Assembly: GCA_947503885.1 (NCBI GenBank) | Contig: CANNFD010000003.1 | Coordinates: 248,001 to 312,000 of the forward strand | DNA length: 64,000 bases | Source of the DNA: an uncultured Olleya sp. | GTDB taxonomy: Bacteria; Bacteroidota; Bacteroidia; Flavobacteriales; Flavobacteriaceae | Direction: 5' to 3' | Shown: positions 51,417 to 61,728 of the stretch, piece after piece | Numbering within the stretch: position 1 is the stretch's first letter | Layout: every line of letters starts with the position of its first letter | Notes under the pieces: model-generated | Seen by the model: the letters and a program-made list of their open reading frames with translations, nothing else | Told to the model about the DNA's origin: nothing | Databases searched by the model: none | Translations under genes and position numbers: made by a program

Positions 51417-52706
51417 TTGATTAAAACAAAAGACCTTTTTATAACTAGTTTTGCGCTGTTTTCTCTTTTTTTTGGAGCAGGAAACTTATTATTACCACCG
51501 CTTTTAGGCTATAATGCTGGTCAGCATTGGTTTTGGGTTACTTTAGGATTTGTCATCACAGCTGTTGCAATACCTATAATTGGTATCTATGCGCATGCTA
51601 AATTACAAGGGACTTTGTATGATTTTGGCAAAAAAGTATCACCAACCTTTAGTCTTATTTACTGTGTGTTAATTTATCTTATTGCAGTTGCAATACCATC
51701 ACCGCGGACAGCAGCAGCAACCCATGAGATTGCAATACACCCAAACTTTGGGACAACTCCATTATTAACAAGTAGTGTTTACTTTATTTTAGTATTAATT
51801 TTTGCTTTAAATCGGTCTAAAATATTAAATATCATTGGTAAATATCTAACACCATTTATAGTTTTGACTTTGATGTTGGTAATTGGTATTGGTTTGTATT
51901 CTACGCAAATGATTACCAATCCTACTAAAATGAAAACACCAATTATTAATGGTGTTTTAGAAGGTTACCAAACATTTGATGCTATTGCAGCAGTTGTTGT
52001 GGGTGCGGTAATTATTATATCTATTAATTTAAAAATAGAGGCTTCTTTTGAAGCAAAAAAGGACTTGATTAAAAAGTCGGGACTCATAGCAGGTTTTGCG
52101 TTATTTATAATCTATGCAGGATTAATAGCGGTGGGTGCATCTTATGGTGCAGAAATAGATATTAATAGCACACTAGACAATGACATGCAACGTGCTAATT
52201 TACTAATAGGGATAAGTACAAAAGCATTAGGTGCTTTTGGTTACTCCATCTTAAGTGTGTTAATTGCTTTAGCATGTTTTACAACTGCAGTTGGTATTGT
52301 AACCGGAACCGCAGATTATTTTAAAGGCTTAATCAATAATTCTCAAACCGTTTACGTTGTTACTGCAATAGTAGCTTGTGTAATAGGTGTTGTGGTTGGG
52401 CAATTAGATTTTAATACTATAATAGTAGTAGCAATACCGGTTTTGTTATTAATATATCCAATAACAATTGTATTAATAATATTAAATGCTATTCCAAATA
52501 AATGGGCTTCTAGTTTAGTGTTTAGAGTTGTTGTTGTGTTAACATTACTATTTAGTATTCCTGATGTAATTGGCTTTTTAAGTCCTTCAGATGGGTTGTC
52601 AAAAGTGGTAAGTATTATACCATTTGCTAAGCATAGTTTAGGTTGGGTATTGCCAGCTTTAGTTGGGTTTTTATTAGCTAATTTATTTCAAAAAAAATAC
52701 ACTTAA
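51417..52706 (+). CDS. brnQ: Branched-chain amino acid carrier BrnQ (TTG start)
   Basis: This 429-residue permease has about 12 membrane segments and the BrnQ N-terminus ITSFALFSLFFGAGNLLLPPLLG. It carries Leu/Ile/Val by Na+ or H+ symport. The only start that fits the family alignment is TTG at 51417, 2 nt after the previous stop; no ATG is available at this position. The rare start and the tight spacing suggest translational coupling to the serine hydrolase, possibly for peptide-derived branched-chain amino acids. Confidence 0.9.
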   Translation: MIKTKDLFITSFALFSLFFGAGNLLLPPLLGYNAGQHWFWVTLGFVITAVAIPIIGIYAHAKLQGTLYDFGKKVSPTFSLIYCVLIYLIAVAIPSPRTAAATHEIAIHPNFGTTPLLTSSVYFILVLIFALNRSKILNIIGKYLTPFIVLTLMLVIGIGLYSTQMITNPTKMKTPIINGVLEGYQTFDAIAAVVVGAVIIISINLKIEASFEAKKDLIKKSGLIAGFALFIIYAGLIAVGASYGAEIDINSTLDNDMQRANLLIGISTKALGAFGYSILSVLIALACFTTAVGIVTGTADYFKGLINNSQTVYVVTAIVACVIGVVVGQLDFNTIIVVAIPVLLLIYPITIVLIILNAIPNKWASSLVFRVVVVLTLLFSIPDVIGFLSPSDGLSKVVSIIPFAKHSLGWVLPALVGFLLANLFQKKYT

Positions 52707-52745
52707 AATGTTTTAGTAATTTAATAATTTCATTTTTAAGAACAC

Positions 52746-52782
52746 AAAAAAAAAGCGAGCCTACAAGCTCGCTTTTTTTTAT
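52746..52782. terminator. Bidirectional terminator between brnQ and aminopeptidase P
   Basis: AGCGAGC (52754-52760), 6-nt loop, GCTCGCT (52767-52773), with A-run and T-run on both sides. Confidence 0.9.
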
Positions 52783-52796
52783 AATATTTAAATAAT

Positions 52797-54089
52797 TTAT
52801 TTATTCATTAAATCTTCAATCTCTTCAATTTCAATTGGGATATTTCGCATTAAATTAAAAGGTGATCCAGTTTTTTGAATAACCACATCGTCTTCTAATC
52901 TAATACCAAAACCTTCCTCAGGTATATAAATTCCTGGTTCAACAGTAAACACATTATTAGCTTGCATTGGCTCGGTTAAAATTCCGTAATCATGTGTATC
53001 TAATCCCATATGGTGGGACGTACCATGCATAAAATATTTTTTATATGCAGGCCAATCTGGATTTTCATTTTTAACGTCTGCTTTATCTAGTAAGCCTAAA
53101 CCTAATAACTCGCTTGTCATTAATTTACCAACTTCAACGTGGTAATCTGCCCAAATTGTTCCAGGAACTAGCATTTTTGTAGCTTCATTTTTGACTCTTA
53201 AAACTGCATTATAGACCGCTTTTTGTCTATCGTTATATTTTCCAGAAACAGGAATAGTACGCGTCATATCACTTGCGTAATTAGCGTATTCTGCTCCAGC
53301 ATCAATTAATATTAAATCACCAGCTTTACATTCTTGATTGTTTTCAATATAATGTAATACGTTGGCATTGTTACCAGAACCAACAATTGGTGTATAAGCA
53401 AACCCTCTTGATCTATTATTTAAAAACTCGTGCATAAATTCTGCCTCAATGTTATATTCCATAACACCAGGCTTAACAAAATCTAAAACACGTCTAAAAC
53501 CTTTATTTGTAATTTCGCAAGCGGTTTGAATTAAATCAATTTCTATTTGATCTTTAACAGAGCGTAAACGTTGTAAAATAGGATTGCTTTTTGCAACTGT
53601 ATGCGCTGGATATTTGTCTTTTATCCATTTAGTAAAACGGTCTTCTCTAGTTTCAGTTTCTACGTTTGCTCTATAGTGTTCGTTTGTGTTTATGTAAACT
53701 GTATCAGCTTGTGTCATCATTTCAAACACAACTTTTTCTAAGTCTTGAAGCCAGTAAACGGTTTTAATTCCGCTAGTCGCTAAAGCTGCTTCTTTGGTTA
53801 GTTTTTCTCCTTCCCAAACAGCAATATGCTCGTTAGTTTCTTTTAAAAATAAAACCTCTCTATTTTTAGGGTTTGGACAATCCGGAAACAATACTAAAAC
53901 ACTTTCTTCTTGGTCTACACCACTTAGATAAAAGATGTCTCTGTGTTGTTGAAAAGGCATTGTGCTATCTGCACTAATTGGATAAATGTCGTTTGAGTTA
54001 AAAAAAGCAATACTTTTTGGCTTCATTTGAGAAGCAAAGTTTTTACGATTTTTTATAAAAAGGGATGAATCTATTTTGTGATATTTCAT
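52797..54089 (-). CDS. Aminopeptidase P family protein (M24, Xaa-Pro)
   Basis: This 430-residue protein has the N-terminal AMP_N domain (about 5-135, FFNSNDIYPISADSTMPFQQHRDIFYLSG) and the M24 pita-bread domain. Metal ligands appear in DAGAEYANYASDMTRTIP, HGTSHHMGLDTHDYG, VEPGIYI and GFGIRLEDDVVI. It removes N-terminal residues before proline. Length fits PepP. It is monocistronic. Confidence 0.93.
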   Translation of the reverse strand: MKYHKIDSSLFIKNRKNFASQMKPKSIAFFNSNDIYPISADSTMPFQQHRDIFYLSGVDQEESVLVLFPDCPNPKNREVLFLKETNEHIAVWEGEKLTKEAALATSGIKTVYWLQDLEKVVFEMMTQADTVYINTNEHYRANVETETREDRFTKWIKDKYPAHTVAKSNPILQRLRSVKDQIEIDLIQTACEITNKGFRRVLDFVKPGVMEYNIEAEFMHEFLNNRSRGFAYTPIVGSGNNANVLHYIENNQECKAGDLILIDAGAEYANYASDMTRTIPVSGKYNDRQKAVYNAVLRVKNEATKMLVPGTIWADYHVEVGKLMTSELLGLGLLDKADVKNENPDWPAYKKYFMHGTSHHMGLDTHDYGILTEPMQANNVFTVEPGIYIPEEGFGIRLEDDVVIQKTGSPFNLMRNIPIEIEEIEDLMNK

Positions 54090-54306
54090 AATAAATTATG
54101 TTTGATTTTTGTCCTCACGTCTGTGAAAACCGTATTGAAATTATTTAAATTATTTTTTTCCGTCAAGCGGAAATTATAAGTAGTCGTAAAAATAAGAAGT
54201 TTAAAATAGATAAATTATAAAAGCGTCTTAAAATCTGATGGCTTTTAAGTTTTAACTTTGTCAATTTTAGTTTTATCAGTATCTTCAAAACTTATAATTT
54301 ACAACC

Positions 54307-57117
54307 ATGATTTATAGATTTTTATTTTTATTACTTATTGTAACTTCTGCAAGCGCGCAACAATCAACACTTGATCAAAAAACACAACTACAAGCTACTT
54401 CTATTGTAAAAAACGTGCCTTTTAAAAATATTGGACCAACTGTTATGAGTGGTCGTGTTACTGATTTAGCAGTAAATCCAGAAGACCCAACCGAGTTTTA
54501 TGTTGGGTATGCCTCAGGAGGGGTTTGGCATACAACTAATAACGGTACAACATTTACGCCTATTTTAGATAAAACTCAAACACAAAACGTTGGCGATCTA
54601 GCTGTGCATTGGGACAGCAGAACCATTTGGGTTGGTACAGGAGAAAATAACGCTTCAAGATCTTCATACGCAGGAATTGGGATGTTAAAATCTGTAAATA
54701 ATGGTAATACTTGGCAGCATGTAGGTTTACCAAACTCGCAACATATTGGTCGTATTTTAATTAATCCTAATAATGTAAATGAGGTTACGGTTGGTGTTAC
54801 AGGTGCTTTATATACTAAATCGGAGGACAGAGGTGTTTATAAAACTAAAGACGGTGGAACTACTTGGACCAATACATTATATGTTGATGATGTTAGCGGA
54901 ATTATAGATATGCAACACTCGCCAACAGACTATAATACCATGTTTGCAACCTCCTGGACTAAAGACAGAAAAGCATGGAATTTTAATGGAAGCGGAAACA
55001 ATTCGGCAATTTATAAAAGTACTGACGCAGGAGAAAATTGGGTAAAAGTGTCAACTAAAAATAGTGGGTTTCCAACAGGTGATGGAGTAGGAAGAATTGG
55101 ATTGGCAGTTTACGATAATAATACTATTTATGCAATACACGATAGTCAGTTTAGAAGACCTTCAAATGAAAATAAAGAAGAAAAACGAGGGTTTCAAAAA
55201 GACGATTTTAAGACCATGACAACTGATCAGTTTTTAAGTTTAGATGATAAAAAGTTAAACGCTTTTTTAAAAACAAATGGTTTTCAGGAAAAATACAGAG
55301 CAGAAAATGTTAAACAACTAGTAAGAAGCGGAAATGTAAAGCCAATAGATTTAGCACACTATTTAGAAGACGCTAATTCCATGTTGTTTGATACGCCAGT
55401 AGTTGGAGCAGAGGTATATAAAAGTACAGATGGTGGTAAAACTTGGAAAAAAACTCACGACGATTATTTAGACGATTTATATTATAGTTATGGGTATTAT
55501 TTTGGTCATATATATGTGTCTCCAGTAAATCAAAATGATGTTTATGTATACGGAGTACCAATTTTAAAGTCTAAAGATGGGGGGAAAACCTTTACCTCTA
55601 TTAATGCAGAAAACGTACATGTGGATCATCATGCACTTTGGATCAACCCTAAAAATCCAAATCATTTAGTAAATGGTAATGATGGAGGTGTAAATATAAC
55701 TTATGACGATGGGGTTAGTTGGATTAAAAATAATTCGCCATCAGTAGGACAGTTTTATGCCATTAATGTGGATAATCAAAAACCATATAATGTTTATGGG
55801 GGTTTGCAGGATAATGGTGTTTGGGTTGGACCTAATAACGCTAGAGAGGATAAAAGTTGGCATCAAAGTGGGCAATATCCTTGGGAAAGTTTAATGGGAG
55901 GTGATGGTATGCAAATAGAAATTGACAATCGTAATCCAGATATTGTTTATACAGGATTTCAATTTGGAAATTATTTTAGAATAAATAGAGCGACAGGAGA
56001 CCAATCTTACATACAACCAAAACATAAACTTGGCGAAAAGCCTTACCGCTTTAATTGGCAAACGCCAATCTATTTGTCACGTCATAATCAAGATATTTTA
56101 TATTTAGGAGGTAATAAATTAATGCGCTCTTTAGATCAAGGGGAGTCTTGGAAAGCGATCAGTGAAGATTTAACGTTAGGTGGTAAAAAAGGCAATGTTG
56201 CCTATGGGACTTTAACTTCAATTAGCGAATCACCTTTTGATTTTGGACTAATTTACGTTGGTAGCGATGATGGACTGATTCATATTACAAAAAATCAAGG
56301 AGCAACATGGCAAAACATATCTACTAATTTACCATCTAATTTATGGGTATCTCGTGTTGTGGCTTCAAAACACAAAAAAGAACGTGTTTACGCAACTTTA
56401 AATGGATATAGATTTGACGATTTTGCAACCTATATATATCTTAGTGACGATTATGGTCAGACTTGGCAATCTATTAGCTCTAATATACCAGCTTCTCCTG
56501 TAAATGTGATTGTAGAAGATGAAGTTAAAGAAAATATTATCTACTTAGGAACAGATAATGGTGCTTACGTTAGTTTTAATAATGGTAAAAAATGGGAGGC
56601 TTTTTCTAATAACCTTCCAGCGGTTGCAGTGCACGATATTAAAACCCAAAAAGAGAGTAATGACTTGTTATTAGGAACTCACGGTAGGGGTATCTATAAA
56701 ACAAATGTAGCGCCTTTACAAAGGTTTGATTCAGGTATGACTTTAAGTAATAAACTAACCATCTTTGATTTAGATCCAATTAAATATTATTCCAGATGGG
56801 GAAACTCATGGAGTAAATGGTTGCAACCTTTTGAGCCAAATATCACAGTCCAATTATTTAGTAATGTTTCAGGAAAAAAAGAAGTTAAAATTGTAACAGA
56901 CAGTGGTAAAGAGTTGCAAAGTTTTTATGTTATTTTAGATAAAGGCTTCAATTTTATCAACTACGATTTAACAATCCATGATAAAGGCAGAAAAACTTTG
57001 CTAAAAAACAACACTACTATAGATATCAATAAAGCTAAAAACGATAAATACTACTTAGTTAAAGGAAATTATAAAATTGAAATTGAAGGTGTAGTAAAAG
57101 CTTTTGAAGTTGAATAA
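54307..57117 (+). CDS. Large secreted BNR/sortilin-like propeller protein (no T9SS tail)
   Basis: This 936-residue protein has a signal peptide (VTSASAQQ). BNR/Asp-box repeats fill about residues 40-800 (TTNNGTTF, SVNNGNTW, TKDGGTTW, STDAGENW, STDGGKTW, SKDGGKTF and others), as in sortilin or xyloglucanase propellers. A helical insert (residues about 290-350) interrupts one blade, and a strand-rich end follows (IKIEIEGVVKAFEVE). Unlike the protein at 7086 there is no T9SS C-terminal domain. A TAACTTTG -7 box lies at 54253-54260. The next gene begins 46 nt later. Function unknown. Confidence 0.83.
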   Translation: MIYRFLFLLLIVTSASAQQSTLDQKTQLQATSIVKNVPFKNIGPTVMSGRVTDLAVNPEDPTEFYVGYASGGVWHTTNNGTTFTPILDKTQTQNVGDLAVHWDSRTIWVGTGENNASRSSYAGIGMLKSVNNGNTWQHVGLPNSQHIGRILINPNNVNEVTVGVTGALYTKSEDRGVYKTKDGGTTWTNTLYVDDVSGIIDMQHSPTDYNTMFATSWTKDRKAWNFNGSGNNSAIYKSTDAGENWVKVSTKNSGFPTGDGVGRIGLAVYDNNTIYAIHDSQFRRPSNENKEEKRGFQKDDFKTMTTDQFLSLDDKKLNAFLKTNGFQEKYRAENVKQLVRSGNVKPIDLAHYLEDANSMLFDTPVVGAEVYKSTDGGKTWKKTHDDYLDDLYYSYGYYFGHIYVSPVNQNDVYVYGVPILKSKDGGKTFTSINAENVHVDHHALWINPKNPNHLVNGNDGGVNITYDDGVSWIKNNSPSVGQFYAINVDNQKPYNVYGGLQDNGVWVGPNNAREDKSWHQSGQYPWESLMGGDGMQIEIDNRNPDIVYTGFQFGNYFRINRATGDQSYIQPKHKLGEKPYRFNWQTPIYLSRHNQDILYLGGNKLMRSLDQGESWKAISEDLTLGGKKGNVAYGTLTSISESPFDFGLIYVGSDDGLIHITKNQGATWQNISTNLPSNLWVSRVVASKHKKERVYATLNGYRFDDFATYIYLSDDYGQTWQSISSNIPASPVNVIVEDEVKENIIYLGTDNGAYVSFNNGKKWEAFSNNLPAVAVHDIKTQKESNDLLLGTHGRGIYKTNVAPLQRFDSGMTLSNKLTIFDLDPIKYYSRWGNSWSKWLQPFEPNITVQLFSNVSGKKEVKIVTDSGKELQSFYVILDKGFNFINYDLTIHDKGRKTLLKNNTTIDINKAKNDKYYLVKGNYKIEIEGVVKAFEVE

Positions 57118-57163
57118 ATAATAATTCTCTGTTTTTCAAGTTTATTAATAAAACCTAACTCTT

Positions 57164-58039
57164 ATGACGACTCTAAAAAACTCTCTTTTAATATTTGGTA
57201 TTTTATTTGTTTTTTCATGTTCAAGTGATAATAATGAGCCCATAGTTAATAATGGTACAGAAGCAAATTTGATTATTAAATTTAAGTTTGACCCAACGCA
57301 AGTTAGATTAGATAATGTAGGTCAACCAGCTACGGTTTCAGCAGGAAATGCAGCTCAATCTCCAATTTTTGAACGGATGAGTGCTAATTATATAGAGCTT
57401 GCTCCAACTGCTACAACAGCTTTAGGTCAAGGAGAAATTATATTTATGGGACCAGAAACGACTCAAGGCGGAAGCGCTGCAATCGATTTTCAAAACGCCT
57501 CCTTTGCAGGTAATAATGAAACTTTTATGACTATTCCATTAAGTGATGTAACCTCTGGCGACTATAAATGGGTGCGTGTATCCTTAGCTTATCAAGAAGG
57601 TAATATAGATTTATTAGCAAATGGTAATGATATTACTGGTACACTAGGAAGTTTTATTGGTTACAATAGTTATATAACTTCATTTGATTTAAACGGAAAT
57701 ACTTTTACAGTAAATGAAAACAAATTACAAGGTTTCTGGGCGTTTGAAGCTTTAGGTTTTGCAACTCAAGGTCAAGCTCCTGAAGGCGCAACTACAGTTC
57801 CAAATCCATTATTTGATTCTTCTCCAATTCCGCAAGGCTCATGTGTCGTTACAGGTGAGTTTGTGACGCCTTTTACAATTACTGGTAACGAAACAGAAGA
57901 TGTTGAAGTAGTCTTATCTTTTTCTGTAAATAATAGTTTTGAGTGGACAGAGGTAAATGCAGATGGTAAATACGAGCCTAGTGCTGGCGAGCAACTTGTA
58001 GACATGGGTGTCCGCGGTTTAATACCAAGCGTAAACTAA
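57164..58039 (+). CDS. Uncharacterised lipoprotein
   Basis: This 291-residue lipoprotein has lipobox FSC followed by SSDNNEP. The mature part is strand-rich, beginning IIKFKFDPTQVRLD, with ETTQGGSAAIDFQNASF in the middle and FTITGNETEDVEVVLSFSVNNSFEWTE near the end. This is a jelly-roll-like layout. A repeated pattern of alternating Thr/Asn and hydrophobic residues suggests surface exposure. No family is recognised. It lies between the BNR protein and sdh, with no strong terminator after the BNR gene, so co-transcription with the BNR gene is possible. Confidence 0.7.
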   Translation: MTTLKNSLLIFGILFVFSCSSDNNEPIVNNGTEANLIIKFKFDPTQVRLDNVGQPATVSAGNAAQSPIFERMSANYIELAPTATTALGQGEIIFMGPETTQGGSAAIDFQNASFAGNNETFMTIPLSDVTSGDYKWVRVSLAYQEGNIDLLANGNDITGTLGSFIGYNSYITSFDLNGNTFTVNENKLQGFWAFEALGFATQGQAPEGATTVPNPLFDSSPIPQGSCVVTGEFVTPFTITGNETEDVEVVLSFSVNNSFEWTEVNADGKYEPSAGEQLVDMGVRGLIPSVN

Positions 58040-58099
58040 TATTTAACAGATTTACACTACTTAAATCCATTCTAAATAATTTTTAAAAACTAGTAAAAC

Positions 58100-58130
58100 T
58101 TGTTTGACTTATAACAACACGTTATCTTTG
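58100..58130 (+). promoter_or_regulatory. Promoter of the sdhCAB operon
   Basis: TTG at 58100-58102, 20-nt spacer, TATCTTTG at 58123-58130, 28 nt before the sdhC ATG. A second TTG at 58104-58106 gives a 16-nt spacer. Confidence 0.72.
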
Positions 58131-58158
58131 TTATAACAATACTTTAACTTCAATTATA

Positions 58159-58845
58159 ATGAGCGGAATTTTAAATTCTTCAATAGGAAGAAAGTTTGCT
58201 ATGGCACTTTCAGCATTCTTTCTAATGTTTTTTTTACTTCAACATTTTTCAATAAACATAATATCGGTATTTAGTCCTGAGACTTTTAACGATGTTTCTC
58301 ACTTTATGGGAACATTCCCGTTAGTGCAATATGTGTTACAACCTATTTTAATTCTAGGGGTTGTTTTTCACTTTGTAATGGGATTTGTTTTAGAAATTAA
58401 AAACAACAAAGCAAGACAAATTAGCTATGCTAAAAACAATGGGGCAGCAAATTCTTCATGGATGAGTCGTAACATGATTTGGAGCGGATTAGCAATTTTA
58501 GCTTTTGTTGGACTTCATTTTTACGATTTTTGGTTTCCAGAAATAAACACCAAATTTATTGTTGGCGATATGTCTGGTTTAGTAGATCCAAACAATGCAG
58601 ACAGCGGTTTTAGATACTACGAAGAGCTGCAACACAAGTTTATGGATTTATGGAGAGTTGTACTATATGTAATTGCATTTGTATTTTTAGCATTGCACTT
58701 ATTACATGGTTTTAACTCGGCATTCCAATCTGTTGGAGCAAATAATAAATACACAAAAGGATTAAAAGGGTTTAGTAAAATTTATGCAATTGGTATTCCT
58801 GTTGGATTCATTTTTATTGCATTATTCCATTACTTTAACCATTAA
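58159..58845 (+). CDS. sdhC: Succinate dehydrogenase cytochrome b subunit
   Basis: This 228-residue membrane subunit has five segments and histidines for two haems (LLQHFSINI, VFHFVMGFV, GLHFYDFWF, LHLLHGFN), as in the dihaem type B enzyme of Bacteroidota and epsilonproteobacteria. A single subunit replaces sdhC plus sdhD. It passes electrons between quinone and SdhB. It starts the sdhCAB operon, 15 nt before sdhA. Confidence 0.95.
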   Translation: MSGILNSSIGRKFAMALSAFFLMFFLLQHFSINIISVFSPETFNDVSHFMGTFPLVQYVLQPILILGVVFHFVMGFVLEIKNNKARQISYAKNNGAANSSWMSRNMIWSGLAILAFVGLHFYDFWFPEINTKFIVGDMSGLVDPNNADSGFRYYEELQHKFMDLWRVVLYVIAFVFLALHLLHGFNSAFQSVGANNKYTKGLKGFSKIYAIGIPVGFIFIALFHYFNH

Positions 58846-58860
58846 AATATAGAGAGATTT

Positions 58861-60873
58861 ATGGCTTTAGATTCTAAAATACCTCAAGGTCCAATTAAAG
58901 ATAAATGGACAGATTATAAAAATCAAATCGACTTAGTAAACCCAGCTAATAAGCGTAACATAGATGTTATCGTTGTTGGTACTGGACTTGCTGGTGGATC
59001 GGCTGCTGCTACTTTAGCAGAGCTTGGATATAACGTAAAAGCATTTTGTTTTCAAGATTCTCCAAGACGTGCGCATTCAATTGCAGCACAAGGAGGTATC
59101 AATGCAGCAAAAAACTACCAAGGAGATGGTGACTCAACCTACAGATTGTTTTATGACACTGTAAAAGGAGGTGACTACCGTTCTCGAGAAGCAAACGTAT
59201 ACCGTTTGGCTGAGGTATCTGCAAATATTATCGACCAATGTGTTGCGCAAGGTGTTCCTTTTGCACGAGAATATGGTGGGTTATTAGACAACCGTTCGTT
59301 TGGAGGTGTATTAGTATCTCGTACTTTTTACGCAGCTGGGCAAACAGGTCAACAATTATTATTAGGAGCATATTCTGCTATGAACCGTCAAATTGGTCGT
59401 GGTAAAATCAAAATGTACAACCGTCACGAAATGTTAGACGTTGTTAAAGTTGATGGAAAAGCTCGTGGAATTATAACACGTAACTTAATTACTGGAGAAA
59501 TCGAAAGACATTCAGCACACGCTGTAGTTCTTGGAACAGGTGGTTATGGTAATGTATTCTTCTTATCTACAAACGCGATGGGAAGTAATGTAACAGCAGC
59601 ATGGAAAGCTCACAAACGTGGTGCTTACTTTGCAAACCCTTGTTACACACAAATTCACCCAACATGTATTCCAGTTTCTGGAGACCATCAGTCAAAACTA
59701 ACGTTAATGTCTGAGTCTTTACGTAACGATGGACGTATTTGGGTACCTAAACACATGAAAGATGTGGAGGCTATTCGTAATAAAACATTACAGCCTAAAG
59801 ATATTAAAGAAGAAGATAGAGATTACTATTTAGAGCGTCGTTACCCAGCATTTGGTAACCTTGTTCCTCGTGATGTTGCCTCTCGTGCTGCAAAAGAGCG
59901 TTGTGATGCTGGTTTTGGAGTAAATGCAACTGGTGAAGCTGTATTTTTAGATTTTGCTTCGGCAATTACACGTTACGGTAAAGAGCAAGCAACCGTTAGA
60001 CATTTAGATGTAAATGATGCTGCTTTAGTTAAAAAATTAGGACAAGAAGTTGTTAAAAATAAGTACGGAAATTTATTCCAGATGTATGAGAAGATTGTAG
60101 ATCAAGATCCATACAACACACCAATGATGATTTACCCTGCGGTACATTATACAATGGGTGGAATTTGGGTAGATTATAACTTAATGACTACTGTTCCTGG
60201 ACTATACTGTATTGGTGAAGCTAACTTCTCTGATCATGGTGCAAACAGACTAGGTGCTTCGGCATTAATGCAAGGATTAGCAGATGGTTATTTTGTATTA
60301 CCATACACAATTGGTGATTACTTATCAGATGATATCCGTACAGGACCAATTTCTACAGATTCAAAAGAATTTGATGAAGCTGAGAAGAGTGTAAGAGAGC
60401 TTATCGATAAATTAATTAATAATAACGGACAACACTCTGTAGATTATTTCCATAAGAAATTAGGAAAAATCATGTGGAACAAAGTTGGAATGTCTAGAAA
60501 TGTTACTGGTTTAACAGAAGCTATTGCTGAAATTAAAGCATTACGTGAGCAGTTTTGGAAAGAAGTTAAAGTTCCTGGAACAAACGAAGAATTTAATGAA
60601 GAGCTTGCAAAAGCAACACGTGTAGCAGATTACCTAGAATTAGGAGAGTTATTTGCTAAAGACGCATTACATAGAGAAGAGTCTTGTGGAGGTCACTTTA
60701 GAGAAGATGCTGTAGAATTAGATGGAGAGCAAAAAGGTGAAGCAAAACGTGACGACGAAAACTTTGCTTATGTAGCAGCTTGGGAATATAAAGGAGAACC
60801 AAGTGATGCAGTTTTACATAAGGAACAATTAGAGTTCAAGGATATAGAATTAAAACAAAGATCATACAAATAA
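58861..60873 (+). CDS. sdhA: Succinate dehydrogenase flavoprotein subunit
   Basis: This 670-residue FAD protein has the dinucleotide motif [19 protein letters not shown] (about 38-56), the His of [13 protein letters not shown] for covalent FAD, the substrate loop QIHPTCIP and the C-terminal [19 protein letters not shown]. The length and the long C-terminal region fit the Bacteroidota type. It oxidises succinate to fumarate (or the reverse) in the TCA cycle. Confidence 0.97.
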   Translation: MALDSKIPQGPIKDKWTDYKNQIDLVNPANKRNIDVIVVGTGLAGGSAAATLAELGYNVKAFCFQDSPRRAHSIAAQGGINAAKNYQGDGDSTYRLFYDTVKGGDYRSREANVYRLAEVSANIIDQCVAQGVPFAREYGGLLDNRSFGGVLVSRTFYAAGQTGQQLLLGAYSAMNRQIGRGKIKMYNRHEMLDVVKVDGKARGIITRNLITGEIERHSAHAVVLGTGGYGNVFFLSTNAMGSNVTAAWKAHKRGAYFANPCYTQIHPTCIPVSGDHQSKLTLMSESLRNDGRIWVPKHMKDVEAIRNKTLQPKDIKEEDRDYYLERRYPAFGNLVPRDVASRAAKERCDAGFGVNATGEAVFLDFASAITRYGKEQATVRHLDVNDAALVKKLGQEVVKNKYGNLFQMYEKIVDQDPYNTPMMIYPAVHYTMGGIWVDYNLMTTVPGLYCIGEANFSDHGANRLGASALMQGLADGYFVLPYTIGDYLSDDIRTGPISTDSKEFDEAEKSVRELIDKLINNNGQHSVDYFHKKLGKIMWNKVGMSRNVTGLTEAIAEIKALREQFWKEVKVPGTNEEFNEELAKATRVADYLELGELFAKDALHREESCGGHFREDAVELDGEQKGEAKRDDENFAYVAAWEYKGEPSDAVLHKEQLEFKDIELKQRSYK

Positions 60874-60881
60874 GGAAAGCT

Positions 60882-61634
60882 ATGAATATGAATTTAACAC
60901 TAAAAATTTGGCGTCAAAAAAACGCAAGTGATAAAGGACAAATGGTTGATTATAAAGTCAGCGATATTTCTCCAGATATGTCTTTCCTTGAAATGTTAGA
61001 CGTTTTAAACGAACAATTAGTAAACAATAACGAATCTCCAGTAGCTTTTGATCACGATTGTCGTGAAGGTATCTGCGGTATGTGTTCGTTATATATTAAT
61101 GGAGAAGCTCATGGTCCAGATCGTGGTGTAACGACTTGTCAATTACATATGCGTATGTTTAAAGATGGTGATACTATTACTATCGAACCATTTAGAGCAA
61201 CCGCTTTTCCAGTAATAAAAGATTTAATAGTAGACAGATCATCTTTTGATCGTATCCAACATGCAGGAGGATTTATTTCTGTAAATACTTCAGGAAACAC
61301 TATTGATGCTAATGCAATCCCAGTAAATAAACATGATGCAGATGATGCTTTTTCAGCAGCAACTTGTATTGGTTGTGGTGCCTGTGTAGCCTCTTGTAAA
61401 AACTCTTCAGCAATGTTATTTGTTGGTGCTAAAGTATCTCAGTTTGCATTATTACCACAAGGTAAAGTAGAAGCGACAGACCGTGTATTAAACATGGTTA
61501 AACAAATGGATGAAGAAGGTTTTGGTAACTGTACTAATACTGGTGCTTGTGAAGTGGAATGTCCTAAAGGAATTTCTTTAGAAAACATCGCACGTATGAA
61601 TCGTGAGTACTTAGCAGCAAGCTTAAAAGGATAA
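60882..61634 (+). CDS. sdhB: Succinate dehydrogenase iron-sulfur subunit
   Basis: This 250-residue protein has the 2Fe-2S motif [16 protein letters not shown] and the later [13 protein letters not shown] and [15 protein letters not shown] motifs for the 4Fe-4S and 3Fe-4S clusters. It carries electrons from FAD to the quinone site. It starts 8 nt after sdhA. Confidence 0.97.
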   Translation: MNMNLTLKIWRQKNASDKGQMVDYKVSDISPDMSFLEMLDVLNEQLVNNNESPVAFDHDCREGICGMCSLYINGEAHGPDRGVTTCQLHMRMFKDGDTITIEPFRATAFPVIKDLIVDRSSFDRIQHAGGFISVNTSGNTIDANAIPVNKHDADDAFSAATCIGCGACVASCKNSSAMLFVGAKVSQFALLPQGKVEATDRVLNMVKQMDEEGFGNCTNTGACEVECPKGISLENIARMNREYLAASLKG

Positions 61635-61668
61635 TTAATTTCTGCGTAAGCAGTAATCTTTTAATAAA

Positions 61669-61701
61669 TAAAAACCCAAGCATTTCGCTTGGGTTTTTTT
61701 A
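61669..61701 (+). terminator. Terminator of the sdhCAB operon
   Basis: AAAACCCAAGC, loop ATTTC, GCTTGGGTTTT, followed by more T. This is an 11-bp perfect stem. Confidence 0.92.
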
Positions 61702-61728
61702 TTAGATTTACTTATAATTTTATTTAAT

